This document shows, piece by piece, positions 1 through 9,674 of a stretch of 64,000 nt of DNA (position 1 is its first letter; every line of letters begins with the position of its first letter). The stretch is from Drosophila persimilis (taxonomy: Eukaryota > Arthropoda > Insecta > Diptera > Drosophilidae), in contig NW_020825288.1 of NCBI RefSeq assembly GCF_003286085.1, positions 19,778,001 to 19,842,000 of the forward strand, read 5' to 3'. Under the pieces are notes generated by a model. The model saw only the letters and a list, made by a program, of their open reading frames with translations, was not told where the DNA came from and made no database searches. The translations under genes were made by a program, and so were the position numbers.

Positions 1-282
1 TCTGTAACGCTTCGGGTAGACATCCTCCCGTTTTGTGGGAACGGGATAGTAGCAGGCCTGCTCAATGTTCATGGACACACCTTTGGGAAACGCTGATATC
101 AATCCCTTGCTTAGCTGTCCCGTAAACTTTAAATTGGAGCCCGGGGGAAAGAGTACAAAGCGCTTTCGACGCGAAAAGACGCGTTCAACTACATGATTCA
201 GCTCTGTCTGATTTTTCTCAGCCTGGGCTAAGGCCAAGGCGAGCAATTGTATGGTTAAGATGATCACCAGAACGCACCGCAT
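1..282 (-). CDS. DM4/12-family secreted protein, 5' part only
   Basis: The gene runs off the left edge; only the first 94 codons are present. The ATG at 282 opens a hydrophobic signal peptide (MRCVLVIILTIQLLALALAQ), followed by a basic RRKR site near residue 40 and the LFPPG motif that starts the conserved part of this family. The remaining cysteine-bearing exons would lie to the left. It closely resembles the next gene (1005-2043, same strand), which has the same order of signal peptide, RKRR and FPPG, so the two look like tandem paralogues. DM4/12 proteins are insect-specific, probably secreted and of unknown function. Family assignment is firm; no function can be given. Confidence 0.85.
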   Translation of the reverse strand, partial: MRCVLVIILTIQLLALALAQAEKNQTELNHVVERVFSRRKRFVLFPPGSNLKFTGQLSKGLISAFPKGVSMNIEQACYYPVPTKREDVYPKRYR

Positions 283-1004
283 AGCAGAACACCACTGATT
301 GAGAGATCGAGATCTGTGGCAGCTTGTGCCGATCAGACTACAATTGATTTGTTAACTAGTAAATGGAAATCAATGAGGTTCTGGGTGTGAATTGTATAGT
401 AAATACTTGAAAAAGCTTTCGGCTTTGAGTTCACTGGAAGAGTTCTGTAGAAAAAAAACAAACAAAAGTTTTTTTTTATTGGGTGTGTAACATGGGTAAG
501 AAATGGTAGTACCATCTACTTAGATTTCTTTATTTTCTGCCCTGATATCCATAGATTCTAGTGGAAATTTTTCTAATGAAATTTACGATTCGATAAATAT
601 ATACCAAAAGATTTGCTCCGAGAGTGAAAATATTAAAGTGGTTTCACTTACATTTTCACATTAATATGAAAATACTTTATTTAAATACTTTTTATATTTA
701 AATTAAAAATATTTGACATTTAAATTAAATATATTTCATATTTATAATTTATAAAGTTCATATATAAAATAAGTATTTTTAAATTTCAATTAATCATATC
801 TCCATTACATATATTTCCTATGAATTTAATATGGTATATTTATTTTCACTGGTTTTACATTTATGTCCGTATTAAAAATGATAAAATAAATGTACATTCA
901 AATAAAATGTAATCCAAATTTGTTTATTATTTCATTTAAAAACGGAAAATTCAATTTAATTATGGTTTTGCTTCTTTCTCGGAGTGTTCATGGAATGAAA
1001 TTAT
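283..1004. other. AT-rich intergenic spacer
   Basis: No ORF worth calling. 283-520 should hold the 5' UTR and promoter of the partial minus-strand gene at the left edge. 590-960 is very AT-rich with short runs of ATTTAAATT type and no recognisable element. The right end is the 3' flank of the next minus-strand gene. Confidence 0.6.
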
Positions 1005-2043
1005 TTATTCTACTCTACCGCTCAGCAGCCATATCAATAAGTTCATATTACATTTAGTTTTTAGTTCGGAAGCACAGGCATCGGCATCTTGATCCATAAG
1101 TCGACTATATTCATCCTCCAGACCATCTAGTCGAGGCATACTGAAAACAAACATCTTCGTCAATCATTCTGAGAAGGGAAAGGTTGTTTAAAACTCACGT
1201 GAAAACCACGCGCAGCATATCCTGCAACATGGAATATCCAGGAGGCAGAAGCAGACGTTTGCTGTCACAGATGGTTCGCAATATGCAGGACTTCATGTCA
1301 AGGTTAAACCTTTAAGAGGGGAAATGTAGTAAGCAAATGAATAGAAATAAAAGCTTAATGTGTACCCACAAGGAACTCAGTTTGGTGAAGCGATCGAACA
1401 GATCCCTCCGATCTCTGTGGCCATTATACTGATACGACTTCCAAGCACGGCTGGGTGTGGCGGGGATCAACTTGGCTCTCCACTGGGGAGCTGGTGTTAT
1501 CCACCTGGATTGATCTTGTCCTTTCCAGGGTCGATTTTGCCACTTTTGTTCTTGCAGCGTGGCATATTCACTCCACTGTTTCCACTTGGCTGGATTGGCA
1601 TAGCTTTCATCATCGATTCGATGCGTCTTAGGGGGTGATTGTCGCCACTTGGGTTCGGGCAAGGTCTGGGCCTTGAAACGCCAATCAGTACCGGGTATAT
1701 ACACATACGAATCGGGTAGTTTAACTGGTTTCTTTGTTGTCGTTTTCGGCAAATACCGCTTGGGATATATATCATTTACCGATCCAGGCACAGGAAAATA
1801 TACAGCTTCCTCCAGCACAAATGTGATGCCACGCGGATAACTTGACAGCAGTCCTGTGGCTAAGTTGCAGGTGAACTTCAAGAATGTACCTGGCGGAAAT
1901 ATAACAGCTCTTCTTTTTCGGCTAAACACTCGTTCTACAATAGAATTCAGTTGTGTTTTCTTTTCTTTGGCTAGCCCTTGTCCCAGACTTGGAGGAAATC
2001 CAGCAGACAATACCAGAAATACAAAGATCTGCGCTCGTAGCAT
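1005..2043 (-). CDS. DM4/12-family secreted protein (306 aa)
   Basis: Three exons: 2043-1370, 1309-1199 and 1140-1005, total 921 nt. The first junction is phase 2 with donor GTGGGT, the second phase 2 with donor GTGAGT. Residues 1-22 are a signal peptide. A basic FSRKRR site and FPPG motif follow near residue 45, then a linker rich in W, K and P (about residues 100-215). The C-terminal DM4/12 module has the typical cysteines: CILRTICDS in exon 2 and the spaced DACASELKTKC in exon 3, ending WLLSGRVE. The CILR..C core and the final C..C pair are the family signature. Start chosen as the only ATG before the signal peptide. Function unknown; probably extracellular. The W-rich linker is longer than in the paralogues to the right. 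Confidence 0.88.
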
Positions 2044-2275
2044 CTTAAGTGTCCACGAGCTTGAGATTCAACTGAAAATTATAATAAAATGAGCCAAGGT
2101 ATTCACTTGAGCTATTCGGGAGCTGTAAAGAGATAGCACAAATATTTACCCAGCACTGATAGATGTCTTGATTGATGTCCGACCCAATTCCTGCAGCAAT
2201 TGTTGGACTGGTGTACTTGGGATTTGACCAGTTTCCGTTTCTGACTCAAGCCGTACAGTTCTGCGTGATCTCAAA

Positions 2276-3040
2276 ATGAAACTCATTGGCTTAGCATCAT
2301 TTATTTGCATCTTTTCTTTTGTGGAATACTCGGAATCTTTACTCTGGCCATCATCCTCAAATTTGGGTGTAAGTAATAGCAGATGGGAATTCCAGGAGTA
2401 TAATTCTCAATTTTCATTTTTAGCTAACTCTTTCAGTTTCTACGCCCATTGCCGAACTGTACCCAGAGCGTCGCATACTAATCGATTGGTGTTTCGCCAT
2501 CTCCTACAACTATCCATACAAACTGTCCGAATTCTACAGCATACCCATATGGCCGGGCTTTGCCAATAACAAAGCGAAACGTCATGTGCCACAATTGGAA
2601 GAAACGGATGCCAACTTCTACACTAAATACGGACACGATGTGTTGTCGGGCATACATCCCAAGGATTTCTCAGCTGCCGAGCTATACGCCTTCCTCGAGG
2701 ATACGCTGGCGGGCTATGGCTACCATGAGACATGCCTCCTGCGTAGTGTTTGCGAACTAGCCCAGCATCCGTTCGATGACAACCATCAGCATATGCTGAC
2801 TGATTTTGTGACATTTGTCCTAAGGTCAGTATTTCCCCTAATACTCGTATGTAGAACCTGTCACAAATACCTTCCTACAGTCCCTCACAGCATGAAGGAT
2901 TCCGGGATGGTGAAACGGTCTACAAGCAGGCCTACGAGTTGGCCGAACAAGATGGGTTCCTAGGCAGGGACTGCCAGCAGCTGTATTCCCATTGTAAGCA
3001 CGATATCTTACAGCACATAAGCCAAGTTATATTTCACTAG
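2276..3040 (+). CDS. DM4/12-family secreted protein (217 aa)
   Basis: Three exons: 2276-2368, 2424-2824 and 2881-3040 (654 nt); junctions phase 0 then phase 2, donors GTAAGT and GTCAGT. It starts MKLIGLASFICIFSFVEYSE, a clear signal peptide. The mature part carries LTLSVSTPIAEL and IDWCFAISYNYP, a basic NKAKR site near residue 78, then GYHETCLLRSVCELAQHPF and a last exon with PSQHEGF, GFLGRDCQQLYSHC. These are the DM4/12 landmarks: paired cysteines in CLLRSVCEL and in DC..(Y)..C. It forms a subfamily with the next two genes (3176-3868 and 4036-4777), sharing HPxDxxAxELYxxLE. A poly(A) signal lies 5 nt after the stop. Function unknown. Confidence 0.9.
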
Positions 3041-3044
3041 AACG

Positions 3045-3050
3045 AATAAA
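3045..3050 (+). terminator. Poly(A) signal AATAAA
   Basis: Canonical hexamer 5 nt past the stop of the DM4/12 gene ending at 3040; implies a very short 3' UTR. Confidence 0.7.
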
Positions 3051-3175
3051 AAGCCTAGATGTAAATTGCAGTGTCTGTGTGCGTTTCATTAGCAACTGTT
3101 TTGAGCACTAATTAACGCAGTGCGTCAGATTGTTATGTACTCATCGTGAGATTCCGGCTCTGGAGTCACAACAGA

Positions 3176-3868
3176 ATGTATCTCAAGCGCGTCCACTACA
3201 TTTGTGCTCTGCTGTCACTAGTATTGCCATCGAGCTACGCGGAATTTCCTCTACTCTTTCCGGCCTCATCCGTGTACCAGGTTACCTCCTCTCTTTCCGT
3301 TCCCGTGGTTATACCCGATCGTAAGCTCTTCTGGGACTGGGGCCTCCAGATGAACTATGCTTTTCCCAACAAGCCCGCGTCCTTCTATGCCGCCACCATC
3401 TGGCCAGATGAGTTCTCGCGGCGTGGCAAGCGTCATGTGCGTAATGAGACCACAAAATACATGCCCCACGGCAGCACAACAGATATGCATCCCAGCGACT
3501 TCACGGCCGGGGAGCTGTACGAGAGCCTGGAGAGTATGCTCTCGCGCTATGGCTTCGACGAGACCTGTCTGCTGCGCAGTGTTTGTGAGCTAGCCCGGCA
3601 CCCCTTCGACGATTCTCACCAGAACATGCTGACGGGTCTGCTGACCTTTACATTGACGTAAGTTGCTTTTTTAGTCTTAGAGGAAACCACATTGATTTCT
3701 TTCCCTTGCAGGCCATCCCTGCATGAGGCTTTTGCTCCCAGCGAGACCCTCTATAGGGCAGTATACGAGCATGCCGAGCAGCAGGGGTTTCTGGGTCAGG
3801 ATTGTGCCAGTTTGTATCCCAATTGCACGGTGGACTTTCTAAGCGGCATAAGCAGACTGCTAAGCTAG
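3176..3868 (+). CDS. DM4/12-family secreted protein (212 aa)
   Basis: Two exons: 3176-3657 and 3712-3868 (639 nt), phase 2 junction with GTAAGT donor. The true start is the ATG at 3176 (MYLKRVHYICALLSLVLPSS, signal peptide); an in-frame GTG 30 nt upstream is not needed. Features in order: FPLLFPASSVYQVTSSLSVP, WDWGLQMNYAFP, a basic SRRGKRH site near residue 89, HPSDFTAGELYESLESML, then DETCLLRSVCELARHPF and a second exon with PSLHEAF, GFLGQDCASLYPNC. The first intron of the 2276-3040 paralogue is absent here; the last intron is in the same place and phase. Secreted, function unknown. Confidence 0.9.
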
Positions 3869-3986
3869 CACTCAATCTTTAACTATTGAAGACACTAGCA
3901 ATTTAAGGAACATATGAGATGATCAGAACTGAATGGTAATGATATATGTAGTCGGAGTAGCAGTCAGAGTCTCTTATATAAATTTA

Positions 3987-3992
3987 AATAAA
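3987..3992 (+). terminator. Poly(A) signal AATAAA
   Basis: Hexamer about 120 nt after the stop of the plus-strand DM4/12 gene; it faces the 3' end of the convergent minus-strand paralogue about 40 nt away. Confidence 0.6.
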
Positions 3993-4029
3993 TGGCACAC
4001 ACAATCGTAAGATTAGACTCCAAACCATT

Positions 4030-4035
4030 TTTATT
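4030..4035 (-). terminator. Poly(A) signal AATAAA (minus strand)
   Basis: The hexamer directly abuts the TGA stop of the minus-strand DM4/12 gene at 4036, so its 3' UTR is probably only a few dozen nucleotides. Confidence 0.6.
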
Positions 4036-4777
4036 TCATCTGACTATCCTGGTGACTAGATTGACAATATCCATCTCACAGCTGGGATAGGCACTTTGGC
4101 AGTCGCCACCAAGGAAGCCAATCTGCTCGGCTCGTTCATAGCTATCGCGATAGAGCTGTTCGCCAACCCCAAAGCCTTCATGCTGCGAGGGCCTAGAGTG
4201 GAGTAAAAAAACTGTCGATTAGTAACCGCACACTATATGGGGCAGGGCGCTTCACATACGTTAGCAGGAAGGTGATGACTTGCGTGACCAGACCGTATAT
4301 GTGATCCTCGGCGAAGGGATGCAGCGACAGTTCGCAGACACTGCGCAGAAGACAGGACCTGTGGTAACCGTAGTTCTCTAGCATATGCTCCAAGCCCACG
4401 TAGAGCTCTCCCGCGGTGATGTCACTGGGATGCAGGGCACTGTCCATCTGGCTGTTCAGTTGTCGCTTGGAACGACGTGACAGCTCATCCGCCCAAATGG
4501 TGGAGTTGTAGAAGGATGAAAGCAGATTGGGCAAATTGTAGTTCATCTGGAATCCCATGTCCATGAAGACCTTTGTTCGCGTTGGCAGATCGAGTGGTAT
4601 CGATATGGATGAGGTCAATTGCAGCGACGTCGATGCAGGAAACAACAACAGGCCATGTGTGTCTTTAACCGTAATCTGGCCGATGATCAGGCCAATCAAT
4701 ATCAGGGCCGACAGGTTACCGTTGTTCTGCTTTGGGCGACGCATGGCGTTGTGAACCACTTCAAATCCACTGCACAT
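4036..4777 (-). CDS. DM4/12-family secreted protein (224 aa)
   Basis: Two exons: 4777-4260 and 4192-4036 (675 nt), phase 2 junction with GTATGT donor. The ATG at 4777 gives a 25-residue hydrophilic lead before the hydrophobic stretch ALILIGLIIGQI; an ATG at 4744 (MRRPKQN) would give a more ordinary signal sequence and may be the one used. The mature part has LLLFPASTSLQLTSSISIP, MGFQMNYNLPN, a basic SRRSKRQ site near residue 104, HPSDITAGELYVGLEHML, RSCLLRSVCELSLHPF, and a last exon with PSQHEGFG and GFLGGDCQSAYPSC. It is closest to the convergent gene at 3176-3868. Secreted or membrane-tethered; function unknown. Confidence 0.88.
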
Positions 4778-5480
4778 CAGTCCCCGAACCGAACCGGGTT
4801 CTTCTTTGTCTATTTGGATCTTTAATTAGACAACTAGTAAATGAGCGGAGTGGAGCATTGACCAGTGGAGCATTCAGCGTGCGTGAGGAACAATTAGAGC
4901 GCTCCACAAAAAACCGCTGAAACTAGAACGCATGCTCCTCAAAAGATGTGGTCAGATGTGTTTTGATAAAGCGTGATCTTGGCAATCAATCGATCAATCT
5001 TTGTCATATTTTTTACTTTTCTGCTTTTCGGCTAGAATCCCCTTTCATTATACCCGGTAGTTGTTGAGAACAAGGGTATATTGTATGTACAATGTACTTA
5101 AGATCCACCTGGCTATTCTAATTCGAAATATATGACGCAGTAGGAAAAATAATTATTTATTCATTCCTAAACCAATAATCCTTTAGAGCCACATAAAATT
5201 CTCATTGGAATAATTATTTTAGAGTAGCAGGCCTTTCATACATGGTTCAGCCATCGACTAAATCTATATATATTTTGTTTTCACTTTAACCGATGAAAGG
5301 CCATCAATTAACAGAAGAAACAAATCTGATTTGTTCTCCATGGGTGGAATCGAGTCATGTTCCCCCCAGCTGCCAATTTATTAGGCAAACAAATATTGCG
5401 TTGTCTCTGGATGGTTCTCAAAGATGGTCCGAATTTGAACAGCGCAATATTAGTTCCAAATTCGACTCAATACAAACAAG
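4778..5480. other. Shared upstream region of two divergent DM4/12 genes
   Basis: This spacer separates the minus-strand gene starting at 4777 from the plus-strand gene starting at 5481, so both promoters should lie here. Short ORFs at 5293-5526 and 5357-5581 have no family resemblance and were not called. No repeat or RNA gene was seen. Confidence 0.5.
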
Positions 5481-6355
5481 ATGGTCCAAAGAGTTCAGCC
5501 ATATCTGTGGCTCTGCCTCACAGTGATCTGCTGCCTCGCTTTTGTGGCGGGCCACACCAAGACCATCTATGGCTCAGATGAGAGCGAGAGCGGGAGCTGG
5601 AACAGCAGCCATACCACACTAAGTCGCTCGAAGCGAGTGGCCATCTTTGATGGTCAGGGCGTTGTCAAGGTGGGCATCGACATCGCCAGAGGAAGCAGCA
5701 TCTACCAAATGTCCATATCCTTTCTCCTCGCCATTTGCAGTTTGTGCCGAGTTTAGCTTATCCTGTGAAGCAAGTGGATAAGGATCAGTCGTTCTGGTGG
5801 TTCTTCAACTTTCAGTGCCAATGGATACCCACAACAATTCCGCTCTATTGGTGGAGTTTCTGGAACACAACCGCCTTCGTGTCCACAGCCCGTGAGTGGC
5901 GCAAGGATATGCAAACCAAGCTAAAGCATGATGAGGCACGCTCCTGGGTCTACGATGCCATCGAAACTGGCATGGAGCAGTAAGTGGATGGAACCATAGC
6001 TTCGATCCGGATTCGTCGATATATCCACCTTTTTCTCCTTTTAGATTGGATGGCGACAACGGAAGTGTGTGCCTGCTGCGTAGTATCTGTGAGATATCCC
6101 AGCGCCCCTTTCAGAACAGCAACATTTTCAGCGAAATACTCAATGCGGTCTTGGTGTAAGTACATTTGGTCTCATTGAAAGGGCTCACCTCTTCATAATC
6201 ACCTGATCCACAGACCCACGCTGGACAATGTGGCGGGGAAGTATCTGCACGCCAGGGATGCGGGACGTGCTGGTGCGGACTGTGCAAAGACCTTCAACGA
6301 CTGCAGTCCGATACTGTGGACCCTGGTCACGAATATGGCAAAGAATCCCTTCTGA
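5481..6355 (+). CDS. DM4/12-family secreted protein (226 aa)
   Basis: Four exons: 5481-5669, 5741-5979, 6045-6155 and 6214-6355 (681 nt); junction phases 0, 2, 2. Residues 1-24 are a signal peptide ending near FVAGHT. A furin-type SRSKR site precedes VAIFDGQGVVK, then FVPSLAYPVKQ and an aromatic stretch (SFWWFFNFQCQWIP, YWWSFWN). Exon 3 carries VCLLRSICEISQRPF, exon 4 GADCAKTFNDC, the usual cysteine pairs. The first donor is GTGGGC, weaker than the others, but it is the only join that keeps the family motif continuous. The AATAAA signal overlaps the stop codon. The early basic site groups it with the genes at the left edge and at 1005-2043 rather than its immediate left neighbours. Confidence 0.87.
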
Positions 6356-6360
6356 ATAAA
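6355..6360 (+). terminator. Poly(A) signal overlapping the stop codon
   Basis: The last A of the TGA stop is the first A of AATAAA. A convergent minus-strand gene ends about 100 nt further on, so a compact 3' end is expected. Confidence 0.6.
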
Positions 6361-6458
6361 GTCTACCAATCTATAGTCCAAAATTTTTTTATTTAATTTT
6401 TATCCGACAGATCCAGACCTTCTAAATTGGTTGTTTCAATTTGAGTTACTCTTCTGGT

Positions 6459-7145
6459 CTATTTCTTCCGCAGGGCACGCAGCCGGAACTCGGCCCACAT
6501 CTCGCACATCATTGGACGTCTATAGCAAGCACATTCGCTGAGGGGCAGGGCACCGGGTTTGAGTCGTCGACACTCTGAGAATGAGGGGTAGGGAGTCAAG
6601 GGCTTGCGGCAGTCCGAGGGCACTGGGTAGCGTGTGCAGTCGGGAGGAATGCGACCCTTCTTGTGGCAGCGACGCTTCACCTTCGGACAATCCCCCTCCT
6701 CGGGACATGGTGGCGGCCCGCAGGCGGTCTTGGGTTTGCGGTGCTTGCGGCGTTTTACTGGCGGCCCCTTCGCCAGGGCGAAGCAGCAGATCTTCTTCTT
6801 CTTTATCTTGAGGGGCGGACACGAGACCCAGGTCTGCCAGTACCTGCGCTTAGCCTTGTCTGACTCCACGTAGTAGATGTCGTCAAATCGGGGATTGAAC
6901 GGACAGTACGACTCCCCCTCTTCGCAGAAGGGGTTCAGCCACATCGACTTGAACTTCTTTGGCTTCTTCTTCTTGGGCGGTGCCTGCATTTCCGGCTTTC
7001 CGCAGGGGTATTTTAATGGCTTGGGGCATTTATCAACCCCTTTTTCGCACCCCTCAAACGTTGACGACAAACGAAAGCAGTTCTTCACGGCGCAAATTAA
7101 ACTTTGGGGCCGTAAAAAACCTCTTGCTGTGGAAAAGCCGACCAT
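6459..7145 (-). CDS. Cysteine-rich DUF1431-type protein (228 aa)
   Basis: Single exon, ATG at 7145. The protein is basic and cysteine-rich with no signal peptide: CEKGVDKCPKPLKYPC, KKKKPKKFKSMW, NPRFDDIYYVESDKAKRRY, TWVSCPP, then many C-P pairs, PYPSFSECRR and a final ECACYRRPMMCEMWAEFR. The order (KKFKSMW, FDD.YY..SDKAKR.Y, TW..CP, PYPSFSEC, MMCE.WA) matches the Drosophila DUF1431 proteins as I remember them. Several of those are transcribed in testis, late in spermatogenesis; I infer the same here but the sequence does not show it. The gene is intronless while the flanking DM4/12 genes have introns, which fits a retroposed or rapidly evolving testis gene. Molecular function unknown. Confidence 0.8.
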   Translation of the reverse strand: MVGFSTARGFLRPQSLICAVKNCFRLSSTFEGCEKGVDKCPKPLKYPCGKPEMQAPPKKKKPKKFKSMWLNPFCEEGESYCPFNPRFDDIYYVESDKAKRRYWQTWVSCPPLKIKKKKICCFALAKGPPVKRRKHRKPKTACGPPPCPEEGDCPKVKRRCHKKGRIPPDCTRYPVPSDCRKPLTPYPSFSECRRLKPGALPLSECACYRRPMMCEMWAEFRLRALRKK

Positions 7146-7334
7146 TTTTGTATAAATTTTGTTTGAGGCTTACAACCAATTTCAATTCCAAAAAGTTTTC
7201 ACGGAGAAAAAATTTTGAATTTCGGAAAAACAAAATAAATTTGCTTTCCGGGCCGGCCCCGATACTGTACTGAGACTATTCCCTTCGCTGCATTACCCTT
7301 CCCAATGACACACCGTTGAGATTCATTTCACAGG

Positions 7335-8347
7335 CTACTGGGTTCTGTATTTATTCATGTTCTGTGTGAGGAAATCCAGAACTCTGTATGGGCAGCTAAG
7401 GGCATAGAAATGGGCACAGTCCCTGATATCCATGCGGTGCCTGTACTTTCCATCTGTCACCTCATCGGGCACCCTAAAGCCGGGGATTGGATCTTACTCA
7501 AGTGTTTTATTTCCCCTTTTTTTATACTCACGTCAGTATAATCCGCACAAGATCCTCCATTAGGAAGCCTCCATTAAGCCGTGACCTCAATTCACACATG
7601 GCTCGCTTTATGCAGCTTCTGATGTCCAACTGGAAACTAAAAGGAAACATAGATTTAATTGGCATTAGACATCTTTATTATCCCAATGCTTACACTCTTC
7701 CCATGTCCTCGAGTTGGTCGAATATCGCTCTACGTTCTCTATAGCCGCGATGTAACTTCCAATTGGGAACATGCGACCAGGACTCATAGGCCTCCTCATC
7801 GTATTGAGCCTGTCGATGCATTTTCCATGGTGTGGTAGTGGACAAGTGCCAGGGAGTTTGATAAAACGAATTCGCATCGAGATGGGAACTGAAAATTTTC
7901 ATTTGGTATTGTTATTTGTACATTTATATAATTTCGGTATAAATTTTACCTGGAATACGGCACAGTTCTGTGTATCGGTGTGTGCGTTATATCTGTATAT
8001 TTAGCCCATCCTTGATTGTCATACCAATCCCAACGTCGCTGGGTAGATGGTTTAGGTCTGAGGCGTTTCAGTATCTTCGGCTGCCAACCTTCGACTGTAT
8101 CCGGTAAAGGGATATACATATCAAATTCCAGACTATATTGTAGGCCACTTGGTCTTCCGCCCACGATGATCTTGGTTAAGGCAGCAGTCAACAAAAGCGA
8201 GGCCTTGTCTGGGAAGACAAGTCCTCGCACTCGCCGCGACAGCAGGACATCCTGTAGGGCTACAGATTTGTCGGACAATTCCGTTTGATTTCTCAAAGCC
8301 GCCCAGACGGTGTGGAGATAAAGGAGTACCAAAGTAACGCACCTCAT
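7335..8347 (-). CDS. DM4/12-family secreted protein (278 aa)
   Basis: Four exons: 8347-7950, 7888-7694, 7636-7532 and 7473-7335 (837 nt), every junction phase 2 (donors GTAAAA, GTAAGC, GTGAGT). The ATG at 8347 gives MRCVTLVLLYLHTVWA, a signal peptide almost identical at its start to the partial gene at the left edge. A weakened basic site (SRRVRG) precedes LVFPDKASLLLTAALTK. A linker rich in W, Y and H follows, then IRSCIKRAMCELRSR and RDCAHFYALSCP. CIKRAMCEL replaces the usual CLLRSVCEL but keeps both cysteines. Secreted, function unknown; it is the right-most DM4/12 member of the cluster. Confidence 0.86.
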
Positions 8348-8645
8348 CCCGACGTACCCAGAAGTCAACTGATCTGACACCAACCGGCCTGTCCAAGAAA
8401 ATTAGCGCCAGACGACAGAGGTGCGCTAATTGATCCAGAACCGAGCTCTTACAGCACTTTGGCCGACAACGTAGGCCTCTGATAATTTGTATGCTTACAT
8501 GTCACATGAATAACAGAGATAAAATATTAGTGTTGTTTTCATCATCGTTGAGAGAAGACAGAAAATTTGTATACAGTTTGTAGTTATCATTTTAAACAAG
8601 ATTTTTAACGAAGAATCTTCTTTCAAAAAATTTTAAGTATACAAA

Positions 8646-9005
8646 ATGGTAAACAGGTATTGCAGAAATTTGCTTAACCGTTGCATAGGGCTGATGCGGG
8701 CCAACATCCAGAAGGTTCACATCGTTCACCGTGGCCAAAGCCAGCAGCCTGCAGTAGCCACCTCCTTGACCGTGGAGAAGAGGAACAAGTATCGCTCCAC
8801 GTGGGAGCAGGAAGAGGTCAATCATAGGCGCACTGTAGATTATAGTGCTAGCCAGAGCAACGCCAACGGAGATCGCAGCTACGATGGAACGTGGGTTAAC
8901 TTCCCTACGGGTCGTCGCTCGTTTATCAATCGTCCTAGCACGGCCAAGCCCTGTAACGATCAAGCCAAGGCCTTCCTTCGCCAGTGGGCAAACCAAAACG
9001 ATTGA
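8646..9005 (+). CDS. Small basic protein of unknown function (119 aa)
   Basis: Single exon with an ATG in a good context (AAAATGG) and a poly(A) signal 30 nt after the stop. The N terminus (MVNRYCRNLLNRCIGLMRAN) is rich in R and hydrophobic residues without acids, which could be a mitochondrial presequence. The rest is polar, with YRSTWEQEEVNHRRTVDY and FPTGRRSFINRPS. I recognise no family. Coding is supported by codon-like composition over 119 residues and a proper 3' end, not by homology, so it may be a lineage-restricted gene. Confidence 0.6.
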   Translation: MVNRYCRNLLNRCIGLMRANIQKVHIVHRGQSQQPAVATSLTVEKRNKYRSTWEQEEVNHRRTVDYSASQSNANGDRSYDGTWVNFPTGRRSFINRPSTAKPCNDQAKAFLRQWANQND

Positions 9006-9036
9006 TACTCGTAACTGTCAACTGAGCTAACTTTGA

Positions 9037-9042
9037 AATAAA
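9037..9042 (+). terminator. Poly(A) signal AATAAA
   Basis: Hexamer 32 nt after the stop of the small gene ending at 9005; it helps show that gene is a separate transcription unit from the one at 9156. Confidence 0.55.
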
Positions 9043-9155
9043 CAGAGTAAGCTATTGCATAAAATTAATCCTAAACTAAATTTCACAATACTTGTTTAGG
9101 ACGCACAAATAAAATTTATCCATAGCTTTACTGTTGATATCTTACAACTTTGCAG

Positions 9156-9416
9156 ATGTCACTGTTTGCCTTTGTGGGCCAACTGGCTCGGTGCACCTAT
9201 TTGCCGCCGATCCCACTTCTGCTCTCGCGAATACGTGGTCCGCGGAATATACCCCATATGCCCATCAAAGGTCCCAGGGACTTTGAATACTGGCGTCGTT
9301 TGAAACGCAAGAACCCATCTAAGCCGACACGGTTGCCAAAAGTCAAACCCTCACCACGCCGAGGGTCCAGAAGGAAAACAATTCCCAAAAAAATAGAAAA
9401 ACGAACAGAAAAGTAA
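9156..9416 (+). CDS. Small, very basic protein of unknown function (86 aa)
   Basis: ATG at 9156 preceded by a TTTGCAG acceptor-like site, so an upstream 5' UTR exon is possible. The protein has a hydrophobic first half (MSLFAFVGQLARCTYLPPIP, LLLSRIRGPRN) and a second half made largely of K, R and P (PSPRRGSRRKTIPKKIEKR). Such composition is seen in small DNA-packaging or ribosome-associated proteins, but no family is recognised. It sits between another small unknown gene and the GTPBP3 promoter. Because it is short and low-complexity it could be a chance ORF; I keep it because the ATG, composition and neighbour resemble small testis genes. Confidence 0.42.
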   Translation: MSLFAFVGQLARCTYLPPIPLLLSRIRGPRNIPHMPIKGPRDFEYWRRLKRKNPSKPTRLPKVKPSPRRGSRRKTIPKKIEKRTEK

Positions 9417-9674
9417 GAAGAAAAGGGGAACATCGGTCACAGCCGATAGCCGATATTAGGACAACTACGGACCTAAATCAACGAAATCTAAATTTACTGT
9501 AATGCTAGAACCTGAACAAGGGCTATTGAAACGAGGCCTTCCTATAAAAAAAATATTTCTTCCCGGGAAAGTACGATTCATGACTCAAACAAGTTTGCGC
9601 GTTGATTGTTTTTAAATTTTAAATTTAAAACGAGGAATATGTATGATGGAACTGGGGTAACTCGTGAGTATATT

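Noticed and set aside
8646-9416. The two small genes as exons of one transcript
   Set aside because: The first has its own stop and AATAAA signals (9037 and about 9105) before the second ATG; no donor joins the frames.
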